A program made the position numbers and the translations under genes. A stretch of DNA of 33,761 nucleotides from a virus. Within the stretch, counting starts at the first letter, position 1, and each line of letters begins with the position of its first letter. Positions 15,000 to 20,964 of the stretch are shown here, piece after piece. Location of the stretch: IMG/VR virus record IMGVR_UViG_3300017737_000039, positions 1 through 33,761 of that record. One strand, written 5' to 3'. Below the pieces are notes generated by a model. It was not told the origin of the DNA. It saw nothing but the letters and a program-made list of their open reading frames with translations, and did not search any database.

Positions 15000-15811
15000 T
15001 TGGTGGTTGTTCATTTACGGATTACGCAATGCCGTCAAAAGCAAAACCTAATCCTATGGACTTTAAAATGTGGCCTGCATATCTTGAAGGTTATAATGTA
15101 ATCAATACTGCAAAATGTGGTAGTGGTAATAGAAAAATATTATCCTCTGTTATAGAAGAAGTTTTAAAACATGAACCTAAAGATATTAAGTGTGTGATAG
15201 TTGCATGGTCTGAATGGACTAGACAAGATATTTTGGCAGACAATCAATATCATACTTCATCGCCATTTCGTACAATAATTCCTAAAATAGATGATGAAAG
15301 AGATAAACTTGTTAAAGAAACACCTCACAATGAAACCTTTGTTGATAACTTTTACAAATCTATTCAAGCAAGATTTCCTAAAGATAAAGATATTATGAAT
15401 GATAATTTACAGATGATGTATCAGTTTCAATGTTTCTGTAATGAACTTCATATAAACTTTTTGCAAATGCAGATGTTACCGACATATAATAAATTTAGAA
15501 AAGAGTCTAATACAACGGCAAACTATGATACAAAAGAAACTTTAGACCCAGATCAATATCCAACTGATCTTGAAATGAAAAAACGAAAGATAAGAGAACA
15601 CGATTTTATCAAAAATCCTATTACACTATTATTAGATGATGATAAATTTATAGGATTTCCTATATTTCAAGGACTAGGTGGATATACTATAATAGATTTA
15701 CTTAGGAAAAAGTATGGCGAATCGTACAGAATCAACGGAATCGATGCCCATCCAAATGAGGAATCACAACGATTTATCGCTGAGGTTGTACTAAAAACCC
15801 TTGATTTATAA
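14978..15811 (+). CDS. SGNH/GDSL-like hydrolase, copy 2
   Basis: Paralogue of the 11613-12371 protein, 277 residues. Shared blocks in order: I-I-V-G-G-C-S-F-T (nucleophile S12), N-P-M-D-F-K-M-W, V-I-N-T-A-K-C-G-S-G-N, W-S-E-W-T-R-Q-D, F-Q-G-L-G-G-Y-T-I-I-D-L-L, and D-A-H-P-N (D256, H258). An extra charged segment around 160-215 explains the greater length. Catalysis is probably ester hydrolysis on a sugar or lipid. The ATG is preceded by AAGGCAC and overlaps the amidinotransferase end. The stop codon lies within the terminator at 15793-15821, which closes the island. Two diverged copies flanking carbamoyl- and amidinotransferases suggest distinct substrates or a heterodimer. Confidence 0.75.
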   Translation: MSRNKIIVGGCSFTDYAMPSKAKPNPMDFKMWPAYLEGYNVINTAKCGSGNRKILSSVIEEVLKHEPKDIKCVIVAWSEWTRQDILADNQYHTSSPFRTIIPKIDDERDKLVKETPHNETFVDNFYKSIQARFPKDKDIMNDNLQMMYQFQCFCNELHINFLQMQMLPTYNKFRKESNTTANYDTKETLDPDQYPTDLEMKKRKIREHDFIKNPITLLLDDDKFIGFPIFQGLGGYTIIDLLRKKYGESYRINGIDAHPNEESQRFIAEVVLKTLDL

Positions 15812-15821
15812 GGGCTTTTTT
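15793..15821 (+). terminator. Rho-independent terminator closing the accessory island
   Basis: AAAAACCCTT and AAGGGcTTTTTT form a 5-bp GC-containing core stem (15798-15802 with 15810-15814) around the loop GATTTAT, extended by A-T pairs past one unpaired C and ending in six T (15816-15821). It overlaps the last codons of the second SGNH gene and is followed 5 nt later by the next promoter. Confidence 0.85.
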
Positions 15822-15826
15822 AGGCC

Positions 15827-15858
15827 TTGACAATTACATACTAACCTGTCATTATAAG
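15827..15858 (+). promoter_or_regulatory. Sigma70-type promoter for the VWA gene
   Basis: TTGACA at 15827-15832. The -10 is either CATTAT (15850-15855, spacer 17) or TATAAG (15853-15858, spacer 20). Either places transcription start near 15862-15866, at about the first ATG of the following gene. Confidence 0.65.
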
Positions 15859-15863
15859 AATAG

Positions 15864-18185
15864 ATGATAAAGAAAGAGGTTAGTGTGAATACAAATTCAG
15901 ATCATAAATCAACAATTGCAAAATTACTTGCTACAGAAAATATTCATGTAGTACATAGAAAGACTCAGACCGCATCTTTTAACGTTGCGACTCGTGAGTT
16001 AATTCTTCCTATTTTAAAAGACACAATATCTAACGACCTTTATGACATGTTTGTTTGTCATGAAGTTGCACATGCTCTTTGGACTCCTTTAGATATGTTA
16101 GATAAAGTAAAAGATCGGGGTATTGATAAATCTGTTGTCAATGTTATTGAAGACGCCAGAATTGAAGCAATGATACAGAAAAAATACCCTGGTTCTGTAA
16201 CTAACTTTCAAAAAGGTTATCAAGAGTTATTACAAAAAGATTTCTTTGGAATTAAGAATAAAGATATATCAGAATTAAATGTAATTGATAAAATCAATAT
16301 ATTTTTCAAAACTGGTATCGATGTTAAATTTACAGATGAAGAAAAAAAATTATCTGATAAAGTTGGACAATGTAAAACACCAGATGATGTTTTAAAACTT
16401 GCAGTTGAGATTGCTGGATACCACAAACAAAAACAAGAAGAAAAAAAAGAAGAAGGTAATCCTGTTACTATTTCTATTGGTAAACAAGATGACAATGGTC
16501 AAGATGAAGGTTATGAGTCTTCACAATCTGAATCAGATGTTCAAGATGATACTGATAGTGATGAACCTGCACCTGCCGATACCGAAGAGACTACAAACGA
16601 TCAAGATGATCAAGATCAATCTAAAGGTGACGATAAAAAAGAAGAAGATAAAAAAGAACAAGATACATCTAGTACTAATACGGAACACTTGGCATCAGGT
16701 GGAAAAGGTGAAGATCAAAATCTTAAAACTGCTACAGATGTTTCTGATCTTAAATCTGAAACTGATCTTGCGTCAAAAATTGCAAGTCTAGAATTAAATG
16801 ATGAACTTGCCAAAGAAAATGTTTATGTTAACTTACCATCTAAACTTTTAATGGACAAGTTGATTATAGATCACAAAACTATTTACAACGATTTAACTTC
16901 TACTTTTTGGAATCAAAAAACTGATAGTTACGAAGACAAGTATAAAGAATATATGGATAAACAAATTATTCAATTATATAATGATAACAAAAAAGTTATT
17001 CAGTATATGGTTAAAGAGTTTGAAATGAAGAAATCTGCTGATCAATACAAGAGAGCAACAGTTTCTAAAACTGGTACTCTTGATATGAGTAAGATTCATA
17101 CTTACAAATTTAGTGATGACCTGTTTGCAAAAATGACAACCATTCCTGGTGCAACAAATCATGGTATGATTATGTTATTGGATTGGTCTGGGTCAATGGC
17201 CTACAACATGGCAGATACATTAAAACAATTATTTAACTTGATTTGGTTTTGTCAAAGAACTAAAATTCCATATCAAGTACTTGCGTTTTCAGATGTGTTT
17301 GATGGTGGTTGGAGATATAGTGAAACCAAAGATACTATTGTACAAAAGTTTGTACACAATGAATACAATATTTCATCTTTAAAATTACTTGAGTTTTTTA
17401 CTTACGAACAAACTAAAAAACAAACAATGGATATGATGAAATATTTACTTTGTTATTCTGACTATTGGAATCATAGACATATTCACAGAATGTATGATAT
17501 GAGTCCATTATGTATTAATCACAAATATAATCTTGGGGGTACACCTCTTGATCATGCGTTAATGACAATACCACAAATTGAAAGTATATTTTCTGAGAAG
17601 TACAAAGTACAAAAAACAAGTCTTGTACTTTTAACTGACGGTGATAGTCATAGTTGTTCAGATAGATTTGAATTACAATCTGATGGTACTTGGAATGCAA
17701 AAGGTGATGCTTATGTTAGAGACGGGTCTCTATCAATTACTGATAAAAAATCTAACAAGACTATTAAAATAAAAGAAGGTTATAGAAATGATCAAACTGT
17801 TGCATTGTTACAGTTGATTAAAAAGATTAAACCTAACTTATCTATTACAGGATTTTTCATTGCAGGTTCTGGTAGAGCAGGTAGAGTTAATCTAAGAACT
17901 ATCGAACACAAATTTAAACTTAACTCTTATAGACATGAAGATAAACAACAAATTATCAAGATTCAAAAAGAGTTGAGAACTAACAGAGTTGCAATTTGTA
18001 AAACTCAAGGTTATGATGAGTATTACATCTTACCAACCGCACCTAAAAATTCAACCGAATCGGAAGAATTAAATATTAAAGAAGGTGCAAAAACATCGTC
18101 TATTAAATCTGCTTTTACCAAATCACTAAAAGCAAAAACTGTTAATAGACAATTATTGAACAAATTCATAGGATTAGTTGCCTAG
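15864..18185 (+). CDS. VWA-domain protein with HExxH motif, CobT-like partner of the AAA ATPase
   Basis: A 773-residue protein with three parts. Residues 1-190 carry H-E-V-A-H (66-70), a zincin-type metal motif, and V-N-V-I-E-D-A-R-I-E-A, a pattern seen in VWA-linked metallopeptidase-like proteins. Residues about 195-275 are a Glu/Asp/Ser/Lys-rich linker like those of CobT/ChlD chelatase subunits. From about 430 comes a von Willebrand A domain with MIDAS D-W-S-G-S (D440, S442, S444) and L-T-D-G-D-S. VWA proteins of this kind work with MoxR/CobS AAA ATPases, and such a gene follows directly. Metal chelation or protein remodelling are both possible. The start is uncertain: GTG 15885 has an ideal AGAGG site 5 nt upstream, while ATG 15864 has none and lies at the predicted transcript start. 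Confidence 0.82.
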   Translation: MIKKEVSVNTNSDHKSTIAKLLATENIHVVHRKTQTASFNVATRELILPILKDTISNDLYDMFVCHEVAHALWTPLDMLDKVKDRGIDKSVVNVIEDARIEAMIQKKYPGSVTNFQKGYQELLQKDFFGIKNKDISELNVIDKINIFFKTGIDVKFTDEEKKLSDKVGQCKTPDDVLKLAVEIAGYHKQKQEEKKEEGNPVTISIGKQDDNGQDEGYESSQSESDVQDDTDSDEPAPADTEETTNDQDDQDQSKGDDKKEEDKKEQDTSSTNTEHLASGGKGEDQNLKTATDVSDLKSETDLASKIASLELNDELAKENVYVNLPSKLLMDKLIIDHKTIYNDLTSTFWNQKTDSYEDKYKEYMDKQIIQLYNDNKKVIQYMVKEFEMKKSADQYKRATVSKTGTLDMSKIHTYKFSDDLFAKMTTIPGATNHGMIMLLDWSGSMAYNMADTLKQLFNLIWFCQRTKIPYQVLAFSDVFDGGWRYSETKDTIVQKFVHNEYNISSLKLLEFFTYEQTKKQTMDMMKYLLCYSDYWNHRHIHRMYDMSPLCINHKYNLGGTPLDHALMTIPQIESIFSEKYKVQKTSLVLLTDGDSHSCSDRFELQSDGTWNAKGDAYVRDGSLSITDKKSNKTIKIKEGYRNDQTVALLQLIKKIKPNLSITGFFIAGSGRAGRVNLRTIEHKFKLNSYRHEDKQQIIKIQKELRTNRVAICKTQGYDEYYILPTAPKNSTESEELNIKEGAKTSSIKSAFTKSLKAKTVNRQLLNKFIGLVA
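15875..15879 (+). promoter_or_regulatory. Ribosome binding site favouring GTG 15885
   Basis: AGAGG followed by 5 nt and an in-frame GTG at 15885. With the promoter at 15827 giving a start of transcription near 15864, this would leave a leader of about 20 nt and make GTG 15885 the real start of the VWA protein (7 residues shorter). Confidence 0.5.
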
Positions 18186-18215
18186 AAATGTTGTGTATCA
18201 ATGCTTATTTAACCA

Positions 18216-18245
18216 TTGACAATATGACTAATTCCATGTTAATAT
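18216..18245 (+). promoter_or_regulatory. Sigma70-type promoter for the CobS-like gene
   Basis: TTGACA (18216-18221), an 18-nt spacer, then TAATAT (18240-18245); TATAAA at 18243-18248 is an alternative with a long 21-nt spacer. The leader would be about 20 nt, with GAGAGG at about 18259-18264 before the ATG at 18272. Confidence 0.6.
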
Positions 18246-18271
18246 AAAGAATAACTAATGAGAGGTATATT

Positions 18272-19459
18272 ATGACAAATAGTGAAAAGACAAAGTTTAT
18301 TGATGCGATCTCAAAAAAGTATGGACAAGGTGCCGTACTTTCTAGATCAGACATTAATACTTTTGCCACTAAGAACGGATATGCGAATCCGTCTTGGTTG
18401 AAGAAACCTGAATACAAGGTTGGACATGGACAGTACAAACTGCCTGTCGAAGGTGTTGCCACTGTTGGTAAACTTGTTTCAGAAAAAACAGTAGAGGTAC
18501 CTAAGTCTGTACCACAGGATGCGGCAGTTGTAAATCTGTTTGCGACTCACATGGAAACTGAAAATCTTGTTCCTAGTAAATTTCAAGGGTTCGTACCTTG
18601 GGGTCATTACAAAACTATGAAACAAGTTGTTTCAAGTGGAATGTTTTATCCTGTATTCATTACTGGTTTATCTGGTAATGGTAAGACTCTTATGGTCGAG
18701 CAAATTCATGCCGAACAGAAAAAAGAGTTAATCAGAGTTAACATTACAATCGAAACCGATGAAGATGATTTACTTGGTGGTTTCAGACTTGTAAATGGTG
18801 AAACTAAGTTTGTTCCTGGCCCTGTGATTGAGGCAATGGACAAAGGTTGTACTCTTCTATTAGATGAATGCGATCTAGGTTCTAACAAACTTATGTGTTT
18901 GCAACCTGTCTTAGAAGGTAAAGGTGTTTACTTGAAAAAAGTAAACAAGTGGATTACACCTAAAGAAGGTTTCAATGTGATTGCCACTGCCAATACTAAA
19001 GGTAAAGGTTCAGAGGATGGTAGATTTATTGGAACTAATATTCTTAACGAAGCATTTCTAGAAAGATTTGCGGTTACTATCGAACAACCATACCCTGCAA
19101 AATCAGTAGAACAAAAAATTGTTCTTGGTTCAATGACTAAGTATGATAAAGTTGATAAGAAGTTTGCAGAAAACTTATGTACTTGGGCTGAAGTAATCAG
19201 AAAAACTTTTTATGAAGGTGGAATTGATGAGATCATATCTACAAGAAGACTTGATCACATTGCGAAAGCATATTCAATCTTTAATGATAAGTTAAAAGCA
19301 GTTGAGTTGTGTGTAAACAGATTCGATGATGATACTAAAGAGTCATTCATCAATCTATATACCAAGATCGATGCTGGAGTTAAAGTCGAAGACTTGAACA
19401 CCGATGATCAAACTGAAATCCAACATGACGAGGAGTCAGTTGAATCAACTACTCAATAA
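18272..19459 (+). CDS. cobS: CobS/MoxR-like AAA+ ATPase
   Basis: AAA+ ATPase of 395 residues resembling CobS, the ATPase of aerobic cobaltochelatase, and MoxR proteins. Walker A is G-L-S-G-N-G-K-T (132-139), Walker B L-L-L-D-E-C-D, sensor 1 A-T-A-N-T. The insert F-R-L-V-N-G-E-T-K-F-V-P-G-P-V-I-E-A-M is typical of the MoxR/CobS family. The first 70 residues form a separate small N-terminal domain ending in a G-H-G-Q-Y-K-L-P segment; the last 40 are acidic. CobS-like genes are common in marine T4-like phages. The VWA gene just upstream is the likely functional partner. Whether the pair really helps cobalamin synthesis or works as a remodelling machine cannot be told from sequence. Confidence 0.88.
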   Translation: MTNSEKTKFIDAISKKYGQGAVLSRSDINTFATKNGYANPSWLKKPEYKVGHGQYKLPVEGVATVGKLVSEKTVEVPKSVPQDAAVVNLFATHMETENLVPSKFQGFVPWGHYKTMKQVVSSGMFYPVFITGLSGNGKTLMVEQIHAEQKKELIRVNITIETDEDDLLGGFRLVNGETKFVPGPVIEAMDKGCTLLLDECDLGSNKLMCLQPVLEGKGVYLKKVNKWITPKEGFNVIATANTKGKGSEDGRFIGTNILNEAFLERFAVTIEQPYPAKSVEQKIVLGSMTKYDKVDKKFAENLCTWAEVIRKTFYEGGIDEIISTRRLDHIAKAYSIFNDKLKAVELCVNRFDDDTKESFINLYTKIDAGVKVEDLNTDDQTEIQHDEESVESTTQ

Positions 19460-19470
19460 TAAAATTTGTC

Positions 19471-19501
19471 TAGGGGTTGACAAAGTTAAGGTCAATCCCT
19501 A
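19471..19501 (+). repeat. 11-bp inverted repeat covering the hsp20 promoter -35 and spacer
   Basis: TAGGGGTTGAC (19471-19481) pairs with GTCAATCCCTA (19491-19501) around a 9-nt loop; the only imperfection is one G-T pair. The -35 box TTGACA lies in the left arm and the right arm ends at the -10 box. There is no T tract after it, so an operator-like DNA site is as likely as a terminator. Confidence 0.75.
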
Positions 19502-19507
19502 TATAAA
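19477..19507 (+). promoter_or_regulatory. Sigma70-type promoter for hsp20
   Basis: TTGACA (19477-19482) with -10 TATATA (19500-19505, spacer 17) or TATAAA (19502-19507, spacer 19). Predicted start about 19513, giving a leader of roughly 120 nt before hsp20, long for this genome. The promoter lies in the inverted repeat 19471-19501. Confidence 0.7.
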
Positions 19508-19514
19508 TAACTAT

Positions 19515-19571
19515 GACAGGTTCATGAGAACCGTGGGTGTTCGACCCGTGTCTATTGATCTAAGACCTGTC
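19515..19571 (+). promoter_or_regulatory. Folded leader of hsp20 with two competing stems
   Basis: A short hairpin G-G-T-T-C / G-A-A-C-C (19519-19532, loop ATGA) and a longer-range stem GACAGGT (19515-19521) / ACCTGTC (19565-19571) both use the GGT at 19519-19521, so they exclude each other. A minor GGGT/ACCC hairpin lies between. This could be an RNA switch or thermosensor for the heat-shock gene; neither stem directly covers the AAGGAGG site at 19619-19625. Confidence 0.35.
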
Positions 19572-19637
19572 AATGATATGCTCATAAGAGGTATCAAAAA
19601 TATAAACTTTGCTTACAAAAGGAGGTTATTCATATGA
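19524..19637 (+). CDS. Possible 37-residue leader ORF coupled to hsp20
   Basis: ATG at 19524 lies in the loop of the first leader hairpin. The frame encodes 37 residues (begins MRTVGVRPVSIDLRPVND, ends basic Y-K-R-R-L-F-I) and stops at TGA 19635-19637, overlapping the hsp20 start as ATGA. The overlap and the position after a dedicated promoter suggest translational coupling. ACAGG upstream is a weak ribosome site. The frame stays open upstream into the end of the CobS-like gene, so it could be a chance opening. Confidence 0.35.
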   Translation: MRTVGVRPVSIDLRPVNDMLIRGIKNINFAYKRRLFI

Positions 19638-20068
19638 CTAGATTAAGCATTTTTCAACAACTACAACCATTCTCTATTGGGTTCGATGACGTATTCGATC
19701 ATTTTGAATCTATGGTAGACTCTAACATGAGGGTTGTATCACAAACAAATTATCCACCATACAATATCGTAAAAGTAGAAAAGAACAAATACGATGTTGA
19801 AGTTGCTCTTGCTGGGTTCAGTAAAGAGGATGTGAAGGTGGAAGTGGAAGACGGTAAGTTAATTATCGAGTCAGTTAAATCTGATAAAGAAGAAGATAAG
19901 GACGGCGTTATCCATAAAGGTATTTCAAAAAGACAATTCAAAAAAGTTTGGACACTTGCAGACGATGTGGAAGTAAGTGGTGCTGAACTTAAAGATGGTA
20001 TGTTAAAGGTATCAATGGAAAAAATTATACCAGAACATAAGAAACCAAAGTCTATTGAAATCAAATAA
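19634..20068 (+). CDS. hsp20: Small heat-shock protein, Hsp20/alpha-crystallin family
   Basis: ATP-independent holdase chaperone, 144 residues. A short N-terminal arm (FDDVFDHFESM) is followed by the alpha-crystallin domain from about residue 38: Y-D-V-E-V-A-L-A-G-F-S-K-E-D-V-K-V-E-V-E, then G-K-L-I-I-E, the K-x-F-x-K-x-W-T-L strand and L-K-D-G-M-L-K-V-S. The C-terminal I-x-I oligomerisation motif appears as S-I-E-I-K. The ribosome site AAGGAGG (19619-19625) is near perfect with 8-nt spacing. It has its own promoter and long structured leader, and is followed by a strong terminator. Hsp20 genes are characteristic of marine T4-like phages. Confidence 0.95.
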   Translation: MTRLSIFQQLQPFSIGFDDVFDHFESMVDSNMRVVSQTNYPPYNIVKVEKNKYDVEVALAGFSKEDVKVEVEDGKLIIESVKSDKEEDKDGVIHKGISKRQFKKVWTLADDVEVSGAELKDGMLKVSMEKIIPEHKKPKSIEIK

Positions 20069-20079
20069 TATATCTCATT

Positions 20080-20105
20080 GGGGGGTTGACAACGACCCCC
20101 CTTTT
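20080..20105 (+). terminator. Terminator after hsp20 with the next -35 box inside it
   Basis: GGGGGGT (20080-20086) pairs with ACCCCCC (20095-20101) around an 8-nt loop, followed by TTTT. The TTGACA of the following promoter (20086-20091) occupies the end of the left arm and the loop, so one element both ends the hsp20 transcript and starts the replisome transcript. Confidence 0.8.
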
Positions 20106-20115
20106 AGTGTATAAA
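20086..20115 (+). promoter_or_regulatory. Sigma70-type promoter for the replisome operon
   Basis: TTGACA (20086-20091), an 18-nt spacer, then TATAAA (20110-20115). The -10 is also part of TATAAATA (20110-20117), an exact match to the T4 late consensus, so the site could be read by both sigma70 and gp55 holoenzymes. AAAAGG (about 20120-20125) then serves the ATG at 20135. Confidence 0.75.
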
Positions 20116-20134
20116 TATATAAAAGGATTTAATT

Positions 20135-20671
20135 ATGAAAGCATTTGATCAAATTGACGGACAACCCGTACCAGATAAAACATTTAACGAACAAGCAAAA
20201 AAGATTGATGACGATTTAGTTTCTCAAAAAAACAATCTTGAAAAAGAACAAGAAGAAACTAACAAAGGTTTGAAAATTGAAATGCGAAATCAAACCATGT
20301 GTCCTATTTTGCGTGTTGAGTTTCCTAGTGAGATTACCGAAGAGATAAAAGATACGACAGGTGACTCCGAAGCATTAGACGCAATCATCACTAAAATTTC
20401 TAAAACTTATTTGAAAAAGGCATATAATCTAGAAAAGAAATTGACCATTGGGGAAAAAGGTCAGATTAAGATTATCATGTTCTTAGATGATACAGGTCAA
20501 GCAGATTTGACTTGGGGTTCATCTACTAACTTTGGTTATGGACATGACCTTTATCCAAACATATATGATAGTATCACAGCAGAAAAAGGTGTGATGTTAG
20601 TCATGCCAGATTATGTATCAACTGGTCTGGTTACATTAAGAAACTATAAATTATGGAGGGTCTCATTTTAG
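20135..20671 (+). CDS. Conserved-looking protein of unknown function, first gene of replisome operon
   Basis: A 178-residue soluble protein I do not recognise. Residues 18-50 are a charged helix, likely coiled-coil (KKIDDDLVSQKNNLEKEQEE). The rest mixes strands and helices: E-M-R-N-Q-T-M-C-P-I-L-R-V-E-F, an acidic helix, K-G-Q-I-K-I-I-M-F-L-D-D-T-G-Q-A-D-L-T-W, and a Gly/Tyr-rich stretch (SSTNFGYGHDLYP). No signal peptide or membrane segment. It is preceded by AAAAGG and a strong dedicated promoter, and it overlaps the next gene by 19 nt if that gene begins at 20653. Lying at the head of the clamp/clamp-loader/polymerase operon, it may act in replication, but this is only position. Confidence 0.65.
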   Translation: MKAFDQIDGQPVPDKTFNEQAKKIDDDLVSQKNNLEKEQEETNKGLKIEMRNQTMCPILRVEFPSEITEEIKDTTGDSEALDAIITKISKTYLKKAYNLEKKLTIGEKGQIKIIMFLDDTGQADLTWGSSTNFGYGHDLYPNIYDSITAEKGVMLVMPDYVSTGLVTLRNYKLWRVSF

Positions 20672-20964
20672 ACTACATGAAATACAGTGAAAATAAAATT
20701 ATCGAAGAAATAAAAAATTATATTGAGTCAACTTATAATCAACATTATAGTGTTGATAAAAACGGATTTCAAGTACAAGATATGTTAAGACATCTTGGAA
20801 TTGATAAAGATTTTTGCCAGGCCAATGCAATTAAATATCTTGCAAGGTATGGTAAGAAAAGTGGCAAAAACAGAAAAGACTTGCTAAAAGCAATTCATTA
20901 TATTATACTGTTAATGTCAAGTGAAAATAATACTATGGAGAAAGTGAAAAATGAAACTAACTGA
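20653..20964 (+). CDS. DUF3310-like small phage protein
   Basis: A 103-residue protein. Residues about 52-92 match the DUF3310 pattern found in many phages: D-F-C-Q-A-N-A-I-K-Y-L-A-R-Y-G-K-K-S-G, then N-R-K-D-L-L-K-A-I-H-Y-I-I-L-L. The family is sometimes labelled nucleotide kinase, without good evidence. The start could be ATG 20653 or ATG 20677 (MKYSENK); neither has a convincing ribosome site, and 20677 would avoid overlap with the previous gene. Its 3' end overlaps the sliding clamp gene by 14 nt and contains the GGAG site of that gene. Confidence 0.7.
   Translation: MEGLILDYMKYSENKIIEEIKNYIESTYNQHYSVDKNGFQVQDMLRHLGIDKDFCQANAIKYLARYGKKSGKNRKDLLKAIHYIILLMSSENNTMEKVKNETN

Noticed and set aside
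16399-16791. Lys/Ile-rich + strand frame of 130 codons
   Set aside because: It is a shadow of the acidic linker of the VWA protein: GAA/GAT-rich codons read in another frame give Lys- and Ile-rich nonsense without a start site.
19404-19523. Upstream extension of the hsp20 leader ORF into the end of the CobS-like gene
   Set aside because: The extension overlaps the certain CobS-like coding region, crosses the hsp20 promoter, and has no ribosome site; only the part after 19524 would be on the hsp20 transcript.
19520-19575. Possible tRNA suggested by a GTTCGACCC stretch after a GG-rich arm
   Set aside because: The T-loop-like bases do not sit between a proper 5-bp stem, and no acceptor stem, anticodon arm or CCA-side pairing could be built.
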